This document shows, piece after piece, positions 13,901 to 25,900 of a DNA stretch of 64,000 nt. This DNA is from Lepidonotus clava (lineage: Eukaryota; Annelida; Polychaeta; Phyllodocida; Polynoidae), in contig OW387143.1 of assembly GCA_936440205.1 (NCBI GenBank), positions 35,042,949-35,106,948 of the forward strand. The letters run 5' to 3'. The position numbers were made by a program, and so were the translations under genes. Every line of letters starts with the position of its first letter. Position 1 is the first letter of the stretch. Under the pieces are notes generated by a model. It was given only the letters and a program-made list of their open reading frames with translations, made no database searches and had not been told where the DNA came from.

Positions 13901-16900
13901 GATATCTACGTACTTGATTTTACTAATGTCTATATTGGGTTCATCTTGAAACTAACCCTCAGTGCTATTCAGGGGTCTACGTGTAGGTTTGTAATGTAGC
14001 ATTTTGGTGAGACTTCGTTGGTTTTTGTAGTTTTTTGAGTCGGCCATTTGTTGCCGGCGGTGTGTAATCTAGCGCCACGTGTTCATTTTTTTGTGTTTGG
14101 GGGGGGGGTCTCGGTTCTCGGAGTTTAGGCTCAACTTACGGGAGTCTTTGTAAGGCCAATGGATTTACTCATCAATACCATTGTCTATGAAGTCTATGGA
14201 CTTCTATTAATTACAAGTTTTAGTTTCGGGAATTTATCGTCAATTCATTTTTCAGGCATTGTATAAAGTTCAGTCGTAGTTACAAATTTCACGTTAATTT
14301 AGGCACGAAGGAACAAGACATACTTCATTGATACATTGATTAGGAAATCTATTTTGTAATAGGCATGAAGGAACTAGGCTTACGTCACTGTCACAATGAA
14401 CCCTCAAAGAAATGATTTTTGAACACGTGATTTTTATAGTTTTACAGCCTAATAATTAAAGTCTGAACTTAGAAAACAGCGCAAGAGTCTATTATTATTG
14501 GGTGTCTGACAAATTTTAGCAATGTTTTCCAATAGTCTCTTCTCTGAGTTTAATGTTACAGGATAGTTAGTGATTTTCTGATGATTTTAGGTGTGTATTT
14601 GGCAATTATTCCTAAAAAGACTGAAAAGATTAATTAACTCTTTCTTTAGACACTCAAGCGAAATTTTTTTTTTTTTGTGGACGTGCCTATTAATTACAAA
14701 CATAAGTGTGTCAGTCAATTTCAATGTAAATTAAAAAAAGGAATTTTGATTTTTTATTACAGCAGGTGCTTCCAAGCCTAAGCAGGCTAATAAGGTTTAC
14801 AACCGCAAAGGTCAAGGTCACGGTCAACACGCAACTGTTCAGGCAGGTACATCAGCTCAAGGGGCGGCCGCACACGCTCATCAGTCGGAACACATGGGTC
14901 AACTTATGACAAGTTACAACGGTATGCAGTACCACTCAGAGATGAACCGCAGTTATGCTGACGTTGCTTCATGGAATCGTTCAGCTGCGTCAAATATTAT
15001 TCCACAGAATGTCGGAGCAAGTCAGGCAAGCAATGACTATATCCCACTGTCGCAAGTGAACCGCAACATGTTTAACGCCAACGTGAGTGTTCCTCCTAAC
15101 ACTCCAAGTACATCTCGTCGGGCTAATGAGCCAAACACACCTTCAGCATCTCGAGGAGCTACTCCTTCCAAGCGTTCACACGCAACCAAGAGTAATCAGA
15201 ACAGGACCTCTACTGGTCATCAGGGATCCTCTGGTAACTCTGGTCAACAAGCAGTCACTGGTCAAGCTCGTGGATGCGGTAGTGGACAATTCCCTCGGCA
15301 CTCTAGCCCTGTTCAGTCTGACTATGTCCCACTGCAAGAAGTCAACGCTAGACGTCCAACCAGTTTGGACCTGGGCTACGCTCAGGCACAAAGCTTTCCT
15401 CAGTCCTCAGCTAACGCTCAAGCTCAGCCAAATAATCAGTCCTCGTACTATTGGGCAATCGAAGAAGAGGAGGAACCTGAGGATGACATAACTGTGAACG
15501 AATGTCTTGCCATGAAGGGCGAAGATGACGTCGGTAAGAACTTAACATGCTACGTGATTGAACTTGAACCACCCCATGCGGTTCATCCCCAGGTCTCAGA
15601 AATCCGTAGAAAGATCTGTGTAGGAGATGAAACAGGCGTTATGTACGGATATATAAAGAGGCAACTGCCAGTGTCTTTTGACAAGGGCGACTCTATCCGC
15701 ATCCGGAACTTCGGATGGCGTGACACCTTTTTCCTTATACATGGAAACACCTTCATCTCACAGTAAGTCGGTATTTCTTTAAATTGTTGTAACGATATAG
15801 AATTTAATTGCGAGATTTGTAATATAGTTCTTTTTTTTTCGAAATATGTAAATATTTGGTGAAATATCTTGAAACTGAGTAATGACTGGGCATAGTTCAA
15901 TGCCAATAGAACTTTTCATGAAAATCAATAGTCTACATTTGTGTTTTTAATGTCAGGATATGAAACAGTTTGCATCCATTATTCCAGGTATTTTACATGC
16001 AAAAGGAGATTAGAGATTTCTTTCAAATAATAATTATACATGATTCATTGAAGGGAAATATATTTTTGGGGAAAAATAAATAACCACATGTTACTGCGTT
16101 TGCAGCTCTGTGCCGGTCATCCTCGTTCCTGAGCTGGTTAATCGTGGGCAGGTGCTCTACTGTGCTCCACAAAACCCTATCGTGCCCATCCGTAGAGCTC
16201 TCCGTTCAGAGAAAGGTCAGCTGGTATCTGTGACTGGTAAAGTGACCACGGTAAGTTTTAGAATTTGATTATTCCAATTAACTGATGTCCAAATTATGAA
16301 AATATAGAAGATGTTCAAATTACATTCATACAGGAACAAGTTGTTAAATATTTGAATTAAGATTTATAACCTAAAATTAAAACCATTTTTGTTCCTAGAA
16401 AGGAATCAAGTCGAATTAAAATTTATAAGTAAAGATCAAATGAATTTTGTTCCTAGAAAGTAATCAAGTTTATTTAAAATTTTCAAACTGATCGAAAATT
16501 TCCAGAATTCGTGGATAATCTTATTTTTTTCAGCTGTCATATTTGGTATATTTTAGCAACATACAACTAGCAATTTTGTATTACATTTCAGACTGAGAAG
16601 TCAAGGGTGGTCGGGAAACTGAAGGACCGTCTCGTTAAGAGTGTGACCTTGAAGGATTCTACAGGCGAGATAAAGAGCAGCCTTTGGGGCACAGCTGCTA
16701 ACAAGTGCGACATCGAGCTGGGGATGCAGATCACTCTCATCGATGCCAACCTCCAGTATGCTAAGAACAACAAGCGAGCCTGTGACCTGAACGTGAACCA
16801 TGCTGATCAAGTCATTGTAAGTACCTTTGCATTCTTTAAATTATTTTCTTGAATTAATTTCCAATACAGGTTTTTCTTGAAACGCATCTAGAAAGTAGCT

Positions 16901-19900
16901 GAGAAGTAGTGATTAAATAACCGTGGCTGAATTTAACTTCTGGAATTATTTTGTAGAAGCTTATGTAATCTCGATTTGAAAAGCCTCTTGATATCTATAT
17001 TGGTATCATTCAGGATGAGAAAGAAGTTCTTTACAGTTAATGGCTGAGCTTTAATATCTAATATAGTTATTGAATTTAAATGCTTGAAAGGGCAATAATA
17101 ATAAATTACCAATTTTAGGATTAAATCGTAGTAACCAATTTGATATAAAATGGTGTGCACAAAATTCAATTTTTCCTTTTTTTTAAAAATATTTTTCCTT
17201 TACTGTTTTTTTTAACAGATTGAACCCCCTAAGGATCTCGAGGAGTTCATCCGGGTCCTAGGTGTTGAAGAGTCCGAGCGTTACAAGATCCTCATCTTCG
17301 ATGTGGTCAACGGTAAAGTGTCTGAACGCCTTACAATTGACAGGTACTACCTGACTGACGTTCTGGGCGGACGTGAACCGGTGACTGTGCGCCACGTCAT
17401 CAACTACCTTCCATTCAGTGCCATTGTGAACATCAAAGGTCAGAAAATCACTCAGATGCGCAACATCAAGATTTCACCAAAGGCTGCTGCCCGTCTGATG
17501 AATCAAACCCCAAGTCACAACGTCGGACAGAACCGTCCACCTAGTGCAGCGTCCGGTTCAGCTGATCATCCATACAGGGGGTCCGGTTATGACCCATCAG
17601 GGCCCTCAAGTGGTACACCTCGCTCATACGGTAGCCCAAATAGGCAGCCCCACAAGAGCAACGTCTCAACACGTCTCGATTTCTCTGAGCAGGTCGAGAA
17701 CGTCTCCGCTCAAGACGAGGAGATCAACGAGAACCCAGAGATGCCAACTGACTCAGCTGAGAACGATATGGCATTTGGTAACGGGGACGAAGATCTCCAC
17801 CTGGGCACCCTCTATGGCAAGGAAGAGGAGGACATGGACGACGGAGGGGATGAGGCTCTCGATGAAAGTCTTCTCGACTCTAAGACTGACGATGCGGACG
17901 AAGCAGAAACTGAGTGAACAGTTCATGTGTGAGGGTCATTATCTTGCCCTCAACTTTAAGAAGTTTGTGTGAACAGTTTGTGTGAGGGCCGTTATCTTTT
18001 CCTCAAGTTTCCACCATTTTGCCTGTCTTTCACATTTTTTTAAAGGACAGTGTTTTCCAGTTCGGTTCTTTGTTCTTCAGTCCATGTCATGTTTCAGACA
18101 TTTTTCATATTTTTAGATTTAGGGAGAAAAAAGAAAGAGATCTGACCTGAGACGTTTCACCTCATTGAGCTCAGAGATTTATTTTATAACATTTGATACA
18201 ATGCTGCCACAAAATGGCGAGGTAGTATGACAGATTTGATATTCGTCCAAGTTTTTTTGTTTGTTTTGCTTTTCAGACGGTATTGACATGGCATGTAAGT
18301 TACGCATGCCTTCTAGATATTGTAACTGTTTCTGTGCCGGTAACATGGTATGTAAGTTACGCATGCAAGTAACAGTTTGAGCATAATTATGTAACGTGAG
18401 AGTGTATTATATACACGGCAGAGGTAGAACAATGTACCTGGTAAAAAAAACCAAAAAAAACTGAAACCGATATTACTTTTTGTAACTGATACTCATACTG
18501 AGCTTTCTTCACTGTAGAGGACAGATACCAGACTCAAACATATTAATCTTGAGAAGACTTTATCTAACTTGGAGAGTGACCAACATACTGAAGGAGTTAA
18601 ACATTGCAGGTTTGCAGACTTGTATAATCTATGAGTTCAGATGTAACAAATAAGCCATTGTTGGTGCTACTGTCTCGATTGTTTTGACTTACCTGTTGGG
18701 AGTTTGATGTGTTTGCAGTAGTATAGCTTTTCATGATAAAGCGGGACAAAAAGTCGAGAGTTGCATGAAGGAGGACTTATTTAACTTTTCATAAAGTGAA
18801 AGGCGGGTATGAACACTTGTTCGTTGTATCTCATATAGAAGCTCATAGATGTAAAACATCAAAGTCTTCGTGGTATCTAGTATAGAAACTCATTGATGTG
18901 AAACATCAAAGTTTACTGAAGACAGTTTTTTGTACACGCAGTTCTTGGAGTTGGATATTCAAAATAAAGCTATTGTTCAGCAAAATGAATTTTTGTTTCA
19001 TTTCCGTATGAATTTTAACTTTAAAAATTATTGCAACTCATGGAATTCGTTTCTACTTCAGATACAAACGTAACAGATATCAGAAAGTAAGGACATAAAA
19101 ATAATAGTCTATTTTTCGAATAACTTTCTTCATCGAATATCATTTTTGATAGCAAAAAAAAGTACAATCAAATTTCTCTGCGCGTGATGAATTCATGAAA
19201 ATAAATAGGTAGGAAAACTGTTTCAGACAACTTCGAACTAGAAGTCTACATTTAAAATCCTACCATTGAATCTATACGTTCAACTAGTAGTAACGCCCCC
19301 TAGTGCGGTTTTCAAATACAGTAGGTATGTTGATACAGTAACGCCCCCTAGTGTCGTAAGTGGTTCCCCCTAGTGTCGATTATACTTTTTAACAGTGGAT
19401 ACATTTGGTATTGTTTGCGGTGTTCTCTCGTGAGGATTTGATGACTTTACTTTGATTTATTTTTTCGTTTTTCCTTTTGCATGTATTTATCTTTTCTTTG
19501 TTTTCATATGACGGCATTCATCTAAATCTCTTTTCCTTCCTAGGATGTATTACATGATTTGGTTATGCCCTAAAGTCCGCCGCCTCATGGGTATCAAAGC
19601 CCCCTTTGATACCGAATAAGACATTTTGATCAATAGACCCTAGATCTTCAGACCCGACGTTTGGTCTTGTCTGATTCAAACTTTAGTTTCTTTTTCATTA
19701 ACAGGCGAAGAATCTCGTTATTTTAATAACGATTTCAGTTTTAAACGAGATTATACAGTTGCACTTGTATTTACAGGCGTGGTGTCATCAGCCCCATTGA
19801 GGCAGAGGACTTCAGCCTGTTGGTGCGTAGACTGGCCCGGTCAGGGTCGGTGATCAGCGACCCGCACATCCTCGATCGGTGTGTCACTGCACCCGGTCTG

Positions 19901-22900
19901 CGCCTCTCTGACTTCCACCGACACATCGTACAACTCTGTGTGACACACCACCTGCCTGAGCTGCTCTACTACTACCTCGACTTCTGGGGGTGAGCTGCTC
20001 ACTTTGTGATAGAATGTATGGCCGGACTATTTTATCTTTAGGGGTGATAAGAATACCGGTATTCAAAATTACTTGAAAGATTCAACTGAAATTGTTGACC
20101 AACCATAGTGTTTTTAATCCAAATCCAGTCACCTGGTACATGTCATTCAGAACCTTCTCAAGTTAAAACTTTATTGTTTTTGTTTCTTATTTTCACTTTC
20201 TTTCATGGGGATTACCTGTTTAATTTATCGAATTGAATTACCGGATACGTCAAGAACCCAAAAAATATCATAGAAAAACATATTCTTCCCCATGTTTTAG
20301 ACTATTGTCCTTTCTCCCTTTATAACTATAACAGACTGTGCCGCGGTGTGACGGACCTGATTGAGGTGGGGCTGGAGGTCGGGGACCTCGACCCCTGGGT
20401 CTCCATGCTGCTTCACATGAGGGCCATAGCAGAGGACGACTCAGGTAAACCTCTCGCAAAACCACCCCTCCTTCCAATGATTTTCATTGAGTCATACACA
20501 CAAGGGTATCCTCTGGTTTAAGGGACATTGTAGTAAAATATTTATGGTATACCGAGTAAGTTATGTTTATAGATGTATGAAATTTGATAAACAGGAAATT
20601 TTGATATTTTGTAAAATTCTTTTGCTCAGCTTCAATGCAACAAGTCTTAACGATACATTGTCTTGATTGACCTCATGAACTCTCCTATACATAACATCGT
20701 TTTCTGTTGTAATCTATATAGTATGTTCAATCCTGTAACTTTGTCTCAGTGTGCACTAAGATTTCCCTTAACCAAATTTGTATCTCTATCCACAACAGCT
20801 ATCAATATATTTCCTCTTGTATTGTAGACCCAAGTCGTGTATATGAGGCCAGTCTTGCCGCTAGTGCGTTCATGCGGCCTGCGCCGGTTCCCCACGTGAC
20901 GGTGGGTAACCTACTAGACGAGGGGCTGGTAGGCCGGGCACTGACCACTCTCGTCTACCGACCTGAGGAGCTGCAACAGGTTGGTCCCCGAATCCACTGT
21001 CTACCATTCTAGCATACCTCTATGGAACAAGACTGTCTGATCACCAGTGTTATTTTTAAGCATGTGTATTTGTATCCTCTATAAACTAGAAACAGATTGA
21101 ATTATTCATTCTTATGATATTCTGTTCTTTGGACAACTAAAATCACCTCCGTTTTGTTGTTCAGTCATAAATGTCAATATCATCTGGACAGCAGAATCAA
21201 TTCTAAAGGTGTGTAATGTTCCCAAATTTTCACATGCCCTCCAATGCAAGTATCAAATCTAATTTTTACACTCACCATGTATCATTACTTACCTAGTCTT
21301 AGACTGACGATGTTCTCCTCCCCCTAGTTGATGTACCTCCCAGAGGGTGTACGACAACTCCTGCCCTCCCTGTCCCAGTGGCAGTCAACCCTCGCCACGT
21401 ATCATTACTAACCCAGTCTGAGACTGACAATGTTCTTCTCCCCCAGTTGATGTACCTCCCTGAGGGTGAGCGCCAACTCCTGCCCTCCCTGTCCCAGTGG
21501 CAGTCGGCCCTCGCCATGTTCCCTCGGCTCCAGACGGCCCTGTGTCGCCCCCTGTTGGACGGAGTGGGCGAACAGCACGTCACGGCCTACCACCTGCTGC
21601 AGGTAAGTAGTTGCGAGGTTGTTTGGTTGGGGGTACTACAACCTTACATGTGTTTTTTTCTAAGGAAGGTTCGGTAAAACAGATAAGTAGAAGCTGGGTT
21701 AGTTGTCGAAGGATTTGGCTTGGTGTGTGGGTGGGTACAAGACTACGTCTAAAAAGATATTTATTACTAATGGGAATATGTATACAAGCTGGGTTTCAGA
21801 TAAGAAATCCGTGTGTATAATAATTGTGTAAATAGAAATATGATATGTACCATGGGCATGCCACAAAATCAATAATAATTTCATTACTGAAGATGTATCA
21901 TTACTTTCAAGATGAGACCCATAGCACTGGATGTCACAATGGAAGAAATGTTCACGTTATTTTCAATTATTTCTTTTGGAATCCGTCTAGATAAACTGAC
22001 CAATATAGATATAGGATGTTGATGAAAATGTTGAGACAAAAATATTGAGGCACTCTTTCAGTTAATAATTCTACTAGGAGCTGCTCCTCAACCTACGTAA
22101 TGGTCCCTTTTCAGGCTAATGCTCCATTTGACGTCACTCATCTCTTTGGCTGGCAAATCACCAACACTCTGTTTTGTGGAGGTAAGACACCGACTCCTTT
22201 CTTAATTACCTAATTGGGATATAGAAATCTTGTTATACTGTCGTCTATTGAACACTCTTCAGCAGTAATCAATGTTACGACTGCATACTGAGTAGACCAA
22301 ACAAAAGAATAAAGCAGAAATTGTTTCCATTATCTGCTACATGAATAGATCACAAAATCCTATTTTTACCAAGAAGCTCCCGTATAATCTTAATTAGATA
22401 TTTAAAACTATATTCTGTTCCCACCAGACTCATTCACCAAGATGCCCCACTTCGCGTGCAGTGACTTGGCGGCTCAGTTCGGCCGGCAGCTGTCCCTTCA
22501 CTTCACCTACTACCTGCGGCAGGCCCGGCCCTCCTTCGCCTTCTCCTCCCTCATCATCACCACCCTGCAGGCCGGACACAAAACGTTGTCCTCCCAAAGG
22601 TAAACTAGAGGCAGGCGGTCTAATTATGTGTAATAAGGGTGTACAATTTGTTACATGTCATTCATATACTCCATGTCACCATTAGAAAATACGAAGCAAA
22701 CTGCTATGTTTGTCTGGTTACCCGTTTGGTTGATTTCCTTACCTGCAAGAAGGTGAAACTATCTGAAAATTTGCGGTTCTCTTGGCCAATTTTCTCAACA
22801 GATTTCTTGTATACATTAGTTATATAATCTTCTCCTCGATACACAATGACCTAATACTAGGTTCTACTAGTCAATTCTCCTACAATTCTTCGAAAACTCA

Positions 22901-25900
22901 ATCCATTCCTCCTTGATTTACATAAACTGCTGGTCTTCCCACCGCAGGTTAAAGGCTGTCTCCATCCAGGCCCAGTGTCTGGCAGTGAAGCACTTCTCTG
23001 AGTCTCCGGTGGCCGCGGCCTGCGTGGCCTTCATGGAGATGCTGGGTGAGGACACGTCAGTACTCCGCGTGAGGCTGCACGCCGCCCGCCTAGTCCGCGC
23101 CCACCAGACAGCCGAGGTGACCGGGCCAGCTGAGCAGCGTCAGCGGGCAGACAGCAGGATAGACAAAAGCATTGGTGAGACTCTTGCATCAATATGAGGG
23201 GTCAATTCTGTTATCTGAAGTGAGATGGGAATGGTTATGTATCAGATAGTGGGAGGATGGAAATCAAGTTTTTAAGAAGGAAGTTCTGTGTGAATGACAT
23301 TTTTGATACAATTTGCATCTATATCTATGCATATATTTAGCCTTTAGTTTTCTTTGAAATATCAAAATTGGTAAATATCTTCAGATTATTATTCATTAAG
23401 CTTTTCTTGCATATTAGCATATTTGATAGAATCCTTATCTAAGATAGTAAGTTGTTCATATTTTAGTATGGTTTTCTCAGGAAATACAGTCCCTGTCACA
23501 TAGACATATTAAGATGTAGGAGAAACGTGTCTAATGTGCTTGCATGATTGACCTCTTTTGGATTTTTTTGGTCTTTTATCATTTTACTACATAAACATAA
23601 GATAGATACTGTATCTGTGTTTCAGGCTGGTTACTGCTGGGCTGTATGAAGCGCAGGAGACGCTGTCAGCTGGAGTTCCTCACCCTCCTGGAGGACGCTA
23701 TACGGTGGCAGATTGAGCGGTCCTCTCTGAAAAGGTGGCTACCATGAGTGCTACTACTTTCACACATATTGAAAGTGTGCGAATCGGCTGACAATTTCAG
23801 CATACATGTATATAGATATCTATTTTGTAAACAAAAACATTCTTGTGTTTGAATTATCTCCTATTTATAGCTTTGTGATTTTAAATAGCAAATAAATAAC
23901 CAAAATGTTCTGCAAAAAACAGACGTGCTTTACCGGAGTTCTACCCTCTCAAACACAAACATTGGGTGTCGTTATCGCACAGTTCCATCACGAAAGCCGT
24001 ATTCTAAATGTCGATTTAAAAAGAGGTATTTGGAATAAAGGGCAAATATAGTTAAGTTATAACACAAGAAAGGTGTTTATAAATCTTTTTCAAATTTCAA
24101 AAAGGATGTATGGTGTCATGCCATAAATTCACAAATTTTTTTTACCAGCGTCAAAATCGACCTGTGGGATGCAGGCCTACAGTAGATTTCCAGTATTTCC
24201 TCAATATAAACAGACGCATATTATTATCATCCCCCAGTTCAAGCCCTGAGACCCTGAGCCTATGGCAGGTGGCCGTCATGTTCTGTCGCGTACACGACCT
24301 GCCACCCACCACGGGGTACCTGAGTGACTGCGCCAAGGAGAATGATTGGCTTATGTTCCTCACATTTGCCCAGCTCCACAACTTTGACAAGGATTTGGTG
24401 AGTTTTATAATTTACTTTTGTAATAATTAAAAAAAATCGAGATCTAGCAAATCTTTTTTTGTTCCTACGAGAAATCATACAGACGTAAATATTTAGTATA
24501 AGCGTATATTCAAGATTGTTTTTGAAGCACACTTCTATGAATAAAAGAGACAAAAGAAAAAATGGAGTATCAATGCAAGTATATAGAAAATTAGTATTTT
24601 TAAACAAAAGAACCTTTAATGTATAAAACTATTAGTCACTTGCAAATCAAAAGAATCTTTGTGTTTACCTAGATGAATGTTTTGATCTAGAACATACTTC
24701 AGGTATTAGATATGTGGAAAAAGATGTTTAGATATCAGAGAACCCCTATCACTAAGATATCAGAGAATCCCTGTACTTCAGGTGCATGCCGAACTGGGTT
24801 ACTTTTCTAAACGCGCCCTCCGCGAACACCTGCACTACGTCGTGGAGAACGTCGCCACCGTCACTGACGTCAGCAGCGAGCTGGGACGTCATGACGTCAG
24901 CCCGCCCCCTCGTGACGTCAGGGCGCAACTCTACTCCCGTATTGGGGTCACCATGTCGAGGAGTGAGTTACTCTTTACCGGATCGTTTCTCCATTGTATT
25001 GTAGTTTCCCTCCTAGTATCATTCTAATCAATATTTTCTTCCTTAAAAAGATTAGTTAAATTTGGAAAAAGTGGCGAAGTGATTTTGATCATTATTATAA
25101 AAAAAAGTTCTTAAATGTTTTTTTGCGATGGGTTTGATAATGTTTATTGCAGTGTATTTAATAATGGTATTTGATTTGTACCATGTTTTCTATTTGATTT
25201 GCAACGGAACAACACAGTTATGCTTTTACGAATGGTGTTTCATTTGTGGTTAGCAGCTAAGTCACACATACTAGTTTATCTGAAAAGTTATGTTGAAGAA
25301 TATAATTTAGTTTTTTCCCTATCAGTTGGTGACAGTACGAGTGAGAGCGCCCCGTCTGAGGAGGAGGTGGAGGCACCTCAGGTTAAGGAAGAAGTACCAG
25401 AATCCACAGGTTTGTACGCTTTATTTTTTAATGTGTTTTTTGTTTCGCTAAATAACACATATTGGTTTTCATCTTCTGCTCGATGAGTAATACGTGTACA
25501 CAATAAGGAGCATACACAGAAAAACACGACTTCCTAGGACCATTTTATAGCATTATCTCAAGTTAAATTTTCAAGTTAAACACCAAAGCTCCTTTCTCAA
25601 GGAATACCACTTCCAGCCCAATGACCTAATATTGTACTAATATTCTAACCCCCCCCCCCCCTATATGTGAGGAGGCACTATTGGGCAAATCCCAGTAATA
25701 TATTTTTGTTGATACCAGACATTCCAACTGGGAACAAAAATAGTTTGGACTGGTAGGTCTCTTCCCTGTCGGGCCATGAATGTACTGTCGAGTATACACA
25801 AACTAAAGTCACTTATCACAGTTCTGTCTAGGTGGAAGCACCGCTACTTGCTGACTAGTTTATATTCAGATATACTGGTCCACCATAGTGACAAAGCATG

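Larger units (their letters stand above)
4596..19625 (+). mobile_element. Helentron (Helitron2-like rolling-circle transposon), apparently full length, about 15 kb
   Basis: It lies inside the SPG11 intron, in the same orientation as the gene. Contents in order: left terminal repeat, two 182-bp direct repeats, a 2,425-residue Rep/helicase/endonuclease frame, a five-exon RPA-like gene, three copies of a CGCCCCCTAGTG motif, right subterminal repeat, 3' hairpin. The left terminus ATGAGGCGGC (4596-4605) matches inverted GCCGCCTCAT at 19579-19588, placed just before a hairpin at 19590-19613. An inverted repeat at the very 5' end but internal at the 3' end, followed by a stem-loop, is the arrangement known for Helentrons. 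The exact 3' terminus is uncertain; I place it within about 15 bases after the hairpin, at the run GACATTTT. An uninterrupted main frame with all catalytic motifs suggests a young, possibly active copy. Confidence 0.85.

Noticed and set aside
13659-17917. RPA-like gene as an ordinary host gene nested in the SPG11 intron
   Set aside because: It lies between the transposase and the element's right-end repeat and hairpin, in the same orientation, and RPA-like partners are known in Helitrons. A host gene remains possible only if the right end is misplaced.
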